DNA of 64,000 bases, taken from Aphrophora alni. Taxonomy: Eukaryota; Arthropoda; Insecta; Hemiptera; Aphrophoridae. Location: positions 28,477,949-28,541,948 of the forward strand of contig OY740774.1 in NCBI GenBank assembly GCA_963513935.1. The letters are read 5' to 3'. The position numbers and the translations under genes were made by a program. Each line of letters starts with the position of its first letter. The stretch's first letter is position 1. The notes beneath the pieces were generated by a model. It ran no database searches, was not told where the DNA came from, and saw nothing but the letters and a program-made list of their open reading frames with translations. This document shows positions 55,147 to 64,000 of this stretch, piece by piece.

Positions 55147-55320
55147 TATAACGAACAATATAGTTCATCACTTGGACCAAAGAAGCTTTTCAATCTTCGT
55201 TCATTTTCCGGCCGCGGCTCCGGAAAACTTGAGCTTGTATCGAAAAGCATCACTTTTGGTCCTAATGATGAAATATACTATTTTTCAAACGTTCTTCTTC
55301 TTAAAGTCCAATTGGTTTAA
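55147..55320 (+). CDS. Candidate 3'-terminal exon, function unknown
   Basis: A strong acceptor (TTTTCTTATATTACTTGCAG) is followed by 57 open codons to TAA 55318-55320. The peptide starts YNEQYSSSLGPKKLFNLRSF, has the glycine-serine stretch SGRGSGKLELVSK, and then ITFGPNDEIYYFSNVL. The codon use and a GC-rich core (CCGGCCGCGGCTCCGG at 55208-55223) stand out from the surrounding DNA. Another frame (ATG 55124-55405) is also open but starts before the acceptor and looks less protein-like. No family was recognised. Confidence 0.3.
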   Translation, partial: YNEQYSSSLGPKKLFNLRSFSGRGSGKLELVSKSITFGPNDEIYYFSNVLLLKVQLV

Positions 55321-55419
55321 CCCTTTGATACCTTATAGTCGCATAAAATATTTTTTTAATGTGTACGAAGCAGATACCACAGGTTTTTTTATAAATTCGA
55401 ACTAAGCGCAGTAAGATGG

Positions 55420-55605
55420 AATAAAACTTTAAAACAAGATCTCACAAATTTACGTTTACTTAATCAAACGCGTTTCAACGAAAAAGTCACCATCCTCAGT
55501 GGTACATGATCTACAATAACTAAACTATAACTAAATGAGGATGGCGACTTTTTCATTGAAACGCGATCTTGTGTTGAAGTTTAATCCCATCTAATATTAT
55601 CTCAC
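55420..55605. mobile_element. Fold-back hairpin with GTTTCAACG motif
   Basis: The left arm (AAGATGGAATAAAACTTTAA, AACAAGATC, AAACGCGTTTCAACGAAAAA, GTCACCATCCTCAGTG) pairs with the right arm (TGAGGATGGCGACTTTTTCA, TTGAAACGCGATCTTG, AAGTTTAATCCCATCT). Each arm reads CTGAGGATG, spacer, C(A/G)TTGAAACGCG, a degenerate relative of the hammerhead-like motif with a weak 4-bp stem. Confidence 0.65.
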
Positions 55606-55782
55606 AAGTCAAGCTCAATATTTATTTATAAGCACAGTAAAATATTTATATATTTTCAACTTCATTAAACGTAGTCAAAATTTAAAATATCGCGTAATAA
55701 AGTCATCGAACTGTTGCTAATAATCAAAATATCAAAAGCATAAATACCTTTTTTCAGTCCAAGACAATCCTAGCATGTTTGA

Positions 55783-55823
55783 AAGACGCTCGTTTCGTCT
55801 TCATAGAGGCATCATCAGGCTCA
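55783..55823 (-). ncRNA. Hammerhead-like core with intact CTGATGA and GAAAC
   Basis: On the minus strand: CTGATGA (55812-55818), then a spacer able to form TCT/AGA with loop ATGA, GAA (55794-55796), ACGAGCGT (55786-55793, ACG pairs CGT) and C at 55785 as the expected cleavage nucleotide. Both invariant core boxes are intact, unlike the other copies. Helix II is short with mismatches, and helix I is not obvious between the flanks, so folding as a monomer is weak. It may depend on dimerisation, or be decayed. Confidence 0.4.
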
Positions 55824-56327
55824 TAAATGTTAACATAATAAAATAAACTGGAACGCATCACATGAACACGAACATACAAAATTAAATTAATATTTGGGGT
55901 TAACCACTTTGGTCGGAAAAGTTACGAACATTTAATTAAAGAGAATTGTTTATACTCCAGTAATAATTCAAACCTAAAATACCCCATAAGGGCTCTAAAG
56001 GAAACATGAAATATTTTAGAAGAATTCCAAATCTAAAGTCTATTACTCAACGACTAATTACACTTCAAATGCGATATAAGACAAACTTAACGAAATAAAT
56101 TAAATAAGAAATAGTACAGACAGCTTGGAAGCAGGATATGGACTCCTTAACAATTAGGAAACTGTGTGGTTTTAGACTGATAAGTAATTATACTTTTATT
56201 TTATTTAAATGTGAATAAATAAATGTGTAAAATCAATTCTTAAATTCATATTTTGTAATGCATATATTCCTAATCAGGAAATGTAATTGAGGCGTTAAGA
56301 CAATGTATTTAATTGGTGTTGAAAAGG
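55824..56327. other. AT-rich sequence, nothing recognised
   Basis: No supported feature. Confidence 0.35.
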
Positions 56328-56690
56328 TAACTAAGTGTCTAAGTGGTTTAAGTCTTTGGTTTCTCATTAAAAGTGGCACTAAGGCTGTGGGTTCGAATCC
56401 CACTTGAGATTTAAGGTTTTTTTTTCCTGTAAAATTTAGTTCTTTAGTAAAACGGGAGGAAGGGGGCTCACTTTAAAAAACGGTGGTTGGGATATTGAAA
56501 GTTGATGAGATCCGTTAGAACTCAACTGAAAAGAAAATTTTAATGTTGCAATTTAATTTACCGAGAATTCGAAATGTTGGGTAAGTTTGGTAAGAGCAAA
56601 AAAAATGACCTCCATTTTGGGTTGATTTCATTGCCACTGGAAGTAGTAAAAGTAGTTTTCGACATCTCGTCTGTCCGAAGAATCTAAAGA
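56328..56690 (+). mobile_element. tRNA-headed SINE (family L), 5' part
   Basis: GTGTCTAAGTGGTTTAAGTC at about 56336 is an A box of the Leu/Ser tRNA type, and GGTTCGAATCC at 56390-56400 is a perfect B box, with a CCCACTTGAGAT acceptor-like end. The body (GGGAGGAAGGGGGCTCACTT, then GGGTAAGTTTGGTAAGAGC and TTTTCGACATCTCGTCTGTC) matches the copies at 40.8 and 19.5 kb. It breaks off near 56690. As a tRNA the variable loop and stems do not fold properly, so it is a SINE head, not a tRNA gene. Confidence 0.75.
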
Positions 56691-56904
56691 ATATTATGTT
56701 TTGTAAGAAGCTATATTTGAATTTGACGTACGTTTTTTTACGTAATTGAATATTCATGTGTACTACTTATATACATTTTAACTCCAACTAATATTTTCTG
56801 CTCCAAATGTAGCATCATCATATTACTCATCATGTCATTACCAGTTGTTAAATCCCAACACTTAACACTTCAAACTATTTCAGATAAATTAAGACCGACA
56901 GCTG

Positions 56905-56933
56905 TTTTTTTTTTTTTTTTTTTTTTTTTTTTT
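56905..56933 (-). repeat. Poly(T) tract, 29 bases
   Basis: T29 preceded by GACAGCTG. On the minus strand it is poly(A) followed by CAGCTGTC, mirroring the arrangement at 20347-20376. Confidence 0.9.
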
Positions 56934-57571
56934 GTCTAGTTTGGATCAAAACTTTGTGTATAAAGTTAAAACACGAAATTACAAACTTGAGAAAGCTCAG
57001 TTATACTAGCGAGATGTAAAGGTTTCACGCATAAATGGAGAAATTAAATTCTTACTAAAGCTTACATAAGACTATCAACACCTTACCGCGGCAACTTTAC
57101 GCGTAATTCCTCATTTCCCACGGTGCTTATATTCGCTGCACTCCAGCGTGGTTTTATACAGAGATAAGTTGTAACAGTTTGAATTGCGATTGTAAGAGAT
57201 ACATGTAAGTACTATACTTGTTTGCAGGTTCGTTTGAAATCATTAGCTTCATGAAGAGCCTCGCTGGTACTAGCGGGACTGAAAAAGTTAGTTCTCCTAT
57301 CTATGTAAGCTATCAAATCTTTGTATGTATGTAAATTTTATCTTGAAAACGAGTTGAAGGATTTTGTTGAAATTGTGTGCTGGTATTGTTTTTGGTAGAG
57401 TTCACCCATTTGAAAACTTATTAAGGCTGTTAAACCTAAAAAACGGCCTTTCTAAGTTCAAGAAAACGTTTTATTGAAATGAAAACTTCTATTGGCGCAC
57501 TTGGTACAGGAGTAAACCTATGATCGCGTCAGCAAACAAATCGTCGTGCTCTATGTTTATTTATTTGTTTT
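56934..57571. other. AT-rich sequence, nothing recognised
   Basis: No supported feature. Confidence 0.35.
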
Positions 57572-58115
57572 ATAACGTTTTCAGACTCCCATACATAGTA
57601 AACTAGTAATCAATGCAGAAATATTGCGCAAAATTTCTCACATACTCATATATATATAAACCAAAAATCTATAAAAAATATTGCACTAACTTTCTCAGAC
57701 TCCTATACATAGTCGAACTAATAATCAATGCAAAAATATTGCATTCGTTCTCACCTACCCATATATATTAAAACCAAAAATCTATGAAAAATATTGCACT
57801 AACTTTCTCAGACTGCCATACATAGTCAAACTAATAATCAATGCAAAAAATATTATATAAACGTTCTCACCTACCCATACATATTAAAACTAAAAATCTA
57901 CGGAAAATATTCCACTAACTTTCTCAGACTGCCATACATAGTCAAACTAATAATCAATGCACAAATACTGCACACATTTTCTCACACACCCATACATATT
58001 AAAACCAAAAATCTATGAAACATATTGCACTAACTTTCTCAGACTCCCATACGTAGTCAAACTAAATAATCAATTCATACATATTCCACAAATTTTCTCA
58101 CATACCCATACATAT
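57572..58115 (+). repeat. 115-bp minisatellite, about 4.7 units
   Basis: Unit contains TTTCTCAGACTCCCATACAT, AGTCAAACTAATAATCAATG, CAAAAATATTGCA, TTCTCACCTACCCATACATA and TTAAAACCAAAAATCTATGA, then AAAATATTGCACTAAC. Starts at about 57583, 57697, 57810, 57926 and 58041. Confidence 0.92.
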
Positions 58116-59440
58116 TATTTTCAATTATTTCTGTAGTAAGTACTTTCTTCTCTAAATTATACGTAGATTCTATTTGAATTAAAAATTAACAATTTTTATA
58201 TTCTTTGAAATTAATCTTCAAAAAGGTCATAAGGATTTTGTTAAACATGAGGTTAGTTTTCGTTTGCGAGAATAAAGAGAATAGTGATTTAGGAAAACTC
58301 ATTTTGTGCTTAAAGGTTTTTTGATGACATTTTTCCTATTTCGTATATAATGGGTCAAAAATCGATCTCAAGTTTTTCGCGTAAAAATTCGATTTCAGGT
58401 TCACTGAATTTTTGTATAATGTCTGTACGTTGTCTTGTTGTACAACCAAAACTGGTGGGCAGATTTTGATCAAATTTCAAAATGAAGGAAATGTGTAAAA
58501 ATAATCAGTTATGTGTTTTCAAAACTTTATTTTGGATTTATACCCAAAAATTTAAAAAATGTCTGTATACGAATTTTAAAATTTAAAAAATCTAGAGGAA
58601 GCATAAAAATTTTAACAACAAGAATTTACAACTTTCACGTTAAAGAAATGGGTTCAAATTGAAAAGCACAATAAATTATCTTTTATTTAAATCTAAAATC
58701 CATAGGTGACCCCTGAAATGTGAAGGAACTATTGGAAAAATAATATATGGTAAAAATGAGAGGGATTCCGTAAACCATGGGGATTACACAGTTGACCAAA
58801 ATTAAAAGAATCCTAGTTTTTCCTGGCCTGTCTGTCCTTGAGGGTAGTGATATGGGTGACGCGACATGAGCACAGACAGATAGACATATATGATAATAGG
58901 TTTGAAAGTTATTATGGTGGCCATATTATGGTCATTTTTATCGCAATAAAAAAAATCCATTACTTTAAATTTGTAATTGTAAAACCAACAATTAAATATT
59001 TCGGTTTTTAAAAAAAGTGGCTTTAACAAGAATGATCAAATTTTGTCTCTTTATATCTAAACACAACGAGAGGGTGTCCATCTTTCCAAAAAATACCGGT
59101 TTGGGAATCATCGTTAAAAAAGTCCTTGGAACTGTTCTAAAAGACAATAATTCTCAAAATTTTGTATCGTTGATTTCGTTAATGTGGAAATTAATATTCC
59201 AAAAATCATGGAAAAGAAAATTACTTTTCAGGAATAATTGAAAATAAACTTTGCGTAAATAAACTTTATTGAAAATAAACAGCGTCATTAAAAATCGATT
59301 TCAGTTAAATACGAAATACGCATAGTATAAATTTATGGCACAAGCGAGTTAAGCTTAGGTTATTAAAAATATTTTTCAAATAGTCATTCAGTGATAAAGA
59401 AATTGTTTTCTGCCTTTCATGTTTTAAAGTGGTTTCATAA
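58116..59440. other. AT-rich sequence with an old dispersed repeat
   Basis: At 58425-58490 TGTCTGTACGTTGTCTTG, then GGTGGGCAGATTTTGATCAA and ATTTC, resembles 985-1045. Frames at 58802-59029 (minus) and 59017-59241 (plus) lack motifs and are not called. Confidence 0.4.
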
Positions 59441-59454
59441 TGATAGTTTGTTCA

Positions 59455-59690
59455 TATTATTAGTATAGTTTATTCGAACGTTTACCATGATTGGTGTATA
59501 TAAAATAATATACGACGTTTCGAGATTGTTGATCAACTTCCCGTCATCAAGTGATAGAATATAAGAAAATCGAACCTAAAACTAGGTTGTATTAGGTCTT
59601 TTCATATTTATCATGTTCTAGGTTTGTCACTTGATAACGGGAGTTAAACTATAGTTTTGAAACATCGTGTGTTAATATTTACATAAACAA
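59455..59690. mobile_element. Fold-back hairpin with GAAACGTCGT motif
   Basis: The left arm, read on the minus strand, has CTTGATGACGGGAAGTTGAT, a spacer, then CTCGAAACGTCGTATATT. The right arm, read on the plus strand, has CTTGATAACGGGAGTTAAAC, then TATAGTTTTGAAACATCGTG. Same family as 5035-5302. The first core box is TTGATGA in place of CTGATGA. Confidence 0.6.
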
Positions 59691-60417
59691 ATTATGCCAC
59701 ATATCCCATAAACTAAACCAATAATTGTAAGTATTGTTTGAAACATTTTGAATAGATGACAAATATATTGTTTAACTTAGTTGTATGTTTTTGTACTGTT
59801 TTGTTATATACGGATGAAGGTATAGCAGATTTATCATAGCACAAAATCTTTCAAGAAGATAGGAGTTAAAAGGATTACATATCGAGATGTCACAATACTG
59901 GGGAATAATAATAATATATGGCTTCCTTAATAAAACTGTAACCCATTAGGATAAAGTAAGCTGATACTGCAGCATCCCCCGTCAAAGGAAGTGATGGATG
60001 AGGAATGGGGAATGCTACTTCTTGCCATAAATAAACAAGCTCTTGTCCGTCATTCTCTGCATAAATTCTCTTAAGGATTCTTGGTTAAATCATTAGTCGA
60101 ACCTAGTGAGTTAGGAATACAGGATGTTCAAAAGTTACTGTTACAACTTTTTTGTTACTTAATTTGATTTTTTGTTTACTTTCTTACATGTAGAGAAAGC
60201 TAATGTTTAGGTTATTAAATCAACGTAGAGTTTTAGCGTCGTTTCTGGAATGATATCTGTCCTTCTATCTGATTTTTAGAATATGTCCCTACAACTCCAT
60301 GACTGATTTTATTCTAATTTAGTGACAAGAGACATATTTTAGTAATATATCGAGAATTGTTTCTTCATTTTTCGATCGATTTAAATTAAATTTAACTAAA
60401 ATATACCCTAGGAAAAA
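59691..60417. other. AT-rich sequence, nothing recognised
   Basis: No supported feature. Confidence 0.35.
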
Positions 60418-60597
60418 ATGTAGCAATAAAGCTTAACGTTTCAAAATATTGTAATAATATAAATCAGCTACAATTGTTACGCCTTGCGGCATCATCGGGT
60501 AACTAAATGATATTTATTATTAAAATATTTTGAAACTTTAAGCTTTATTGTATCCTTGAATATGGAGTTTCAACAAGAAATATCTGCTGTTACATTA
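60418..60597. mobile_element. Hairpin element family H, copy 1
   Basis: Outer inverted arms AGCAATAAAGCTTAACGTTT, then CAAAATATTGTAATAATA (60422-60460), pair with TATTATTAAAATATTTTGAA, then ACTTTAAGCTTTATTG (60512-60549). Between them the minus strand reads CCGATGA (60492-60498), TGCC-GCAA-GGC hairpin with GNRA loop, GTAAC (expected GAAAC), ACAATTGT palindrome, then A. The right flank TCCTTGAATATGGAGTTTCA, then ACAAGAAATATCTGCTGTTA, recurs inverted beside copy 2. Confidence 0.65.
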
Positions 60598-63500
60598 AAA
60601 TTAAAAAAATAAAATAAAATATATCCTTTAAGGACTCAAATACTTCGGTATTTATCAGAAAAAATCTAAAAATTCGTTCATGATGTCGTTTTAAAAGAGC
60701 TAACTTCGTTTAGACTCTACAGATTTTGATAAAATTGTATTGAATTCTGAAGATTGGTGTCCAAGAATCAGTGTGTAATGATCGGAGGTAAAATATAATT
60801 ATGGTTCAGAAATAATTGTCTAAAAACGAAAACGAAATCTCTGCTATGCAAAAATCGATTTCAATCAAGTTTGATTTATTTTTGGGACGAATTTATAAAA
60901 CGTTTAGGTTGTGATTAAATATCTTGCAACATATTGTTTAAATAAATCGTTAAAGGGTAAACACATTATCTCATATTATAAGAAATATATGAAAAAGAAA
61001 TTAATAATTCAATAAATTACGGCCCCCTCATTTATAAGTAGAATAAAGACATATTTGGAATAAGTATTGAACAATGTTATTTTTTATTTGTGGGGACTAT
61101 TTATTATTCATTGTGGTTTTAAGACAAGGGTTCGTCTATTGTTCAGAAGAACTTTTTGGATATGACTGAATTTCTATAACCCATTTTATGAAAATCGAGC
61201 CTAGCCCACAATTGGTTTAATAAATCAATTAATAAGCCCAGCAATTTGAGTCGATGTTGGGAAATTATTGTTTCGTAATTTTTATTATGGCAAGTACTTA
61301 TAAGTTTGAAATACGCTGATTATATTTTATGTACATAATTAAGAGTTAAAATACCCCCTATGTACCAATTTTTAAAAAATTGGTCATACTGACAATCAAA
61401 TCACTGCTGTCGGCTATACAGATATTTAGGCTAATTGGGAAATAAATTGAACTAATGGAACCCAATACCGATATTCTCGTAAAAATCTAAAATTTGAGGT
61501 GCTTTTGGAACTGTTTTGGGTGGATGTTGTTTTGAAGAACGAGGTCAAATAAAATAGGGCTAACCAATAAAAATGTTTGTCTTGTTTAACTAAAAGTTTA
61601 AACATTTAGTAATGTTCCTATAGAGTAATGTTTTGGTATTTGCGATTTGTACACAGGTTTGTAGCATTAACCTCCATTTTTCTCCAAAAAAAATCCCTTC
61701 TTCTTTATCTCCGTCCCCCAACTTGTTCTTTAAATGCTAAAATAATCTCGATCATCATCGTCTTATAAAAAATGGAAGAAAAGATTACAAAACAAAGACC
61801 CCTAATCCTCGAATACACTAATAGCGGTCAGAAAGACAGCGATCTAACCTAGGAATCCGTGAGAAGAGGTGTAGTGTTTTTGGGATTGCCAAGCTCATAG
61901 TCACAAAGTGAGCCCTTAAGGGTGTAATCAATTTAAGCCAATGGAAAAAGTTGTCAGGTGCAACTTAAAAATAGTGATTAGTCGGTTAACAGACAAATAT
62001 TTCTACATGATAGTTAAGAGTAACGCCTCTTCTTGTGGTAGGTGAGTATTGATTCGTCAAATAATTTATTGAAGGAATAATCCAGCTATGAGCAAATACG
62101 GTGGAAGATGTTTGGAACTGTATAACCATCATATATGTATCTTCAAAGTACCCTAGAGCTGGTGAGGTTTGCGAAGACTACATCTAGGTTTGGTAGCAGG
62201 TACGTGTTCTTTAGTATGTTGGCATGGTGATCTAACTACGTAGTTATTACGCGCCGTAAAGCAGGAAAAAATATTATTTTATAATAATATAATTTTAACA
62301 ATACAATAGTTTAGTTTTTAATAAATTCAACACTATACTCTGTTTGCGTTTAAACAGACTGTACACAATAATTTAACTTATTTCACATACCACAGCTAAT
62401 TGACTTATTCATTTTAACAACGTTATTTCCCAGATAACTAGTTTTGCAAACAATTTGATTTGTTATTTTCTCATCATAACCGAGTTGTAGCCTTGAACCC
62501 ATGTCCCACTTATTCTATCTACATTTCTCTCTACCGATGCATACACAATGGCATCAATGAGGGAGGGGGTTAAGAGCCATTATAGGCATGTTAACACAAT
62601 CACACACCCTCGTCCACGAAAACATACCCTATCCGATCTGTAAAGTGCAATACAAACATACAGTTGCGTTGTAATATTAGCAAAGTTCCTTTTGTAATAT
62701 AGCAATGACGGGCGTCCTCTGGTTTGAAATCCGGGACCATTAAATGAAGACTAATCACTTCTTGAGTTTTCTTTTTAAAATATATGTGTTTCTAATCTAG
62801 TGCTTGAATATTTTGTAAATAAAAAAATTTTTTTTTTGGTGAATTGAGTGTGGTATTGGGAAGTATAGTGATGGGAAATGAATTGCGGATTTTCGTAGAT
62901 ATGGTTTTAGGTGTGAAGTATTTTAGAGAAAAGTTATGTCTGCTTCAAAAAGTATTTGATATACAATGTTCCACTCGTTTGAGTTGCATTCAAACTGAAA
63001 GGTGACGAAACTAACAGAAATTAGAAAAAACCACTTCTATGCGGGGTAAAAAGGGTATTTTTTTTAGAGGTGGTATTTTTAAGACAAAAACTATGACAGT
63101 CTTTTTATTTAAGAAAAATTAAAATGTAATAATTACAGAAGAATCATTTTAAAATCTAAAATATTTTACTCTATATAATCGTATTTGAATTGTTTTACAT
63201 AAGATTTAGTTTATTTCAGTAAAATCTGTCCATTCCATTAAGAGATATTGCTGTTCAAACGAAAACGGTACCGTCAAAAAACTGCTCCAATACCACACGG
63301 ATATATTCGCTAAAAACCATCGATTTACCCATAGCGCGAACTTTTTCTATGCTACCTACACATCAAAAAGTAAAAACATTAGATACAATTTGCCACAACA
63401 TACAACACACATTCAGACATAACAAGAAGAAATAAAACGCCCGCGTTGTTGAGTCAATTTGTGACGACGAATGTAACAATAAGTTTCCATTATGACGTCA

Positions 63501-63854
63501 TGTTCACTCCAGGAGGCAGTACAATGATCACGTACAAGAGAAGGAAACGTAAAATATAATTCACTTTAAGTGAAGATGTATATCTCGGCTGGGTTGTAAA
63601 ATAGAATTATATGACCGCCCTAGAATCATCTCCAGTCGTAGAGATTACGAATTCCCTTGGGTTGATTCGACCTGTCGGAATGTTCTCAATGGAAATTATT
63701 CAATTTATAATCTTTGAAAAATATTTAAATTTTTTATTTATACGTAGATTACCTAGATAAATTTATAAAATTGGAAAATTTTAATTTTTGAAATAAGATC
63801 GGCCAGGTTGAGAAAAATAGTAAATGTTCAAAGTTATTATATAAATATATTTAA
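60598..63854. other. AT-rich sequence, nothing firmly recognised
   Basis: No supported gene or transposon. A TGACGTCA (CRE-type) octamer is at 63494-63501. The region 61790-62040 is a little GC-richer but shows no motif. Confidence 0.4.
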
Positions 63855-64000
63855 TGTAACAGCAAATATTTCTTGTTGAAACTCCACATTCATGGATTAC
63901 ATAAAGCAATAAAGCTAAAGTTTCAAAATGATTTTAATAATAAAATGAGCTACAATTGTTTCGTCTTGCGTCATCATCGGGTAACTGATCGAGCTTTATT
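63855..64000. mobile_element. Hairpin element family H, copy 2 (cut by window end)
   Basis: Starts TGTAACAGCAAATATTTCTT, then GTTGAAACTCCACATTCATG, the inverted flank of copy 1. It continues AGCAATAAAGCTAAAGTTTC and AAAATGATTTTAATAATAAA. The minus-strand motif here is CCGATGATGACGCAAGACGA, then AACAATTGTAG: GAAAC is intact but helix II carries a mismatch. The other arm lies beyond the window. Confidence 0.6.

Noticed and set aside
56328..56412. A genuine tRNA gene
   Set aside because: A and B boxes are good, but acceptor and anticodon stems do not pair, and the sequence continues into a repeat body shared with other SINE copies.
59017..59241. 74-codon ATG frame
   Set aside because: No motif, Lys/Phe/Leu-rich as expected by chance in AT-rich DNA, and no splice context.
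61750..61775. CATCATC string as another hammerhead core
   Set aside because: The reverse strand gives GATGATGATC without a following stem and GAAA box.

Overview
The window looks like AT-rich, gene-poor nuclear DNA from an animal, most likely an insect or other arthropod. The reasons are R1-like and I-like LINE remnants, three different mariner/Tc1-type transposase relics, an LTR fragment with a TATAAATA promoter, tRNA-headed SINEs, long simple repeats, and no prokaryotic-style gene packing. The order or species cannot be named from the sequence. No complete conventional gene is visible. The only host-gene candidates are short exon-like or small-ORF pieces near 5.6, 11.3, 15.3, 20.1 and 55.2 kb, all of modest confidence.

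Layout. 0-7.7 kb: three decayed LINE reverse transcriptase tails (0.35-0.83, 6.29-6.84, 7.37-7.68 kb), two fold-back elements (3.66-4.39 and 5.03-5.30 kb) and one candidate exon. 8.1-9.0 kb: a degenerate tandem array built around GCCGCCAT motifs. 9-20 kb: mostly unstructured AT-rich DNA holding a mariner-type relic (12.4 kb), a 37-codon ORF (11.3 kb), microsatellites and SINE pieces. 21-29.5 kb: a mosaic of long inverted duplications (arms of 1.1-1.4 kb) with another transposase relic inside. 30-43 kb: long tRNA-headed SINEs on both strands, a 340-bp polypyrimidine tract, a fold-back with a hammerhead-like fold (35.5-35.8 kb), a third mariner relic (38 kb) and an LTR/PBS remnant (42-42.6 kb).

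43.3-51.7 kb is the dominant feature: about 78 near-identical copies of a 102-bp tandem unit (8 kb). The middle is homogenised, the edge units are degenerate, and blocks of units have been re-duplicated inside the array. Because 102 is a multiple of 3, several frames on both strands stay open, including one of 2195 codons. The variants between units do not look clearly protein-constrained, so I annotate it as satellite DNA.

51.7-64 kb: a long SINE interrupted by a 5'-truncated I-type LINE with a 14-bp target-site duplication (53.3-54.0 kb), a candidate exon (55.15 kb), more fold-backs, a tRNA-headed SINE (56.3 kb), a 115-bp minisatellite (57.6-58.1 kb) and two members of a hairpin family at 60.4 and 63.9 kb.

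The most interesting recurring signal is a short structured motif: C(T/C)GATGA, then a hairpin, then GAAA, then a 7-8 nt self-complementary segment starting with A and ending with T, then A or C. It is seen in several unrelated-looking fold-back elements (35.6, 55.8, 60.5, 63.9 kb, with degenerate relatives at 5.1 and 59.5 kb). This is the architecture of a minimal type I hammerhead ribozyme, known from Penelope-like retroelements and retrozymes. Most copies carry a change at core position 4 and an extra U after the first core box, so present activity is uncertain.
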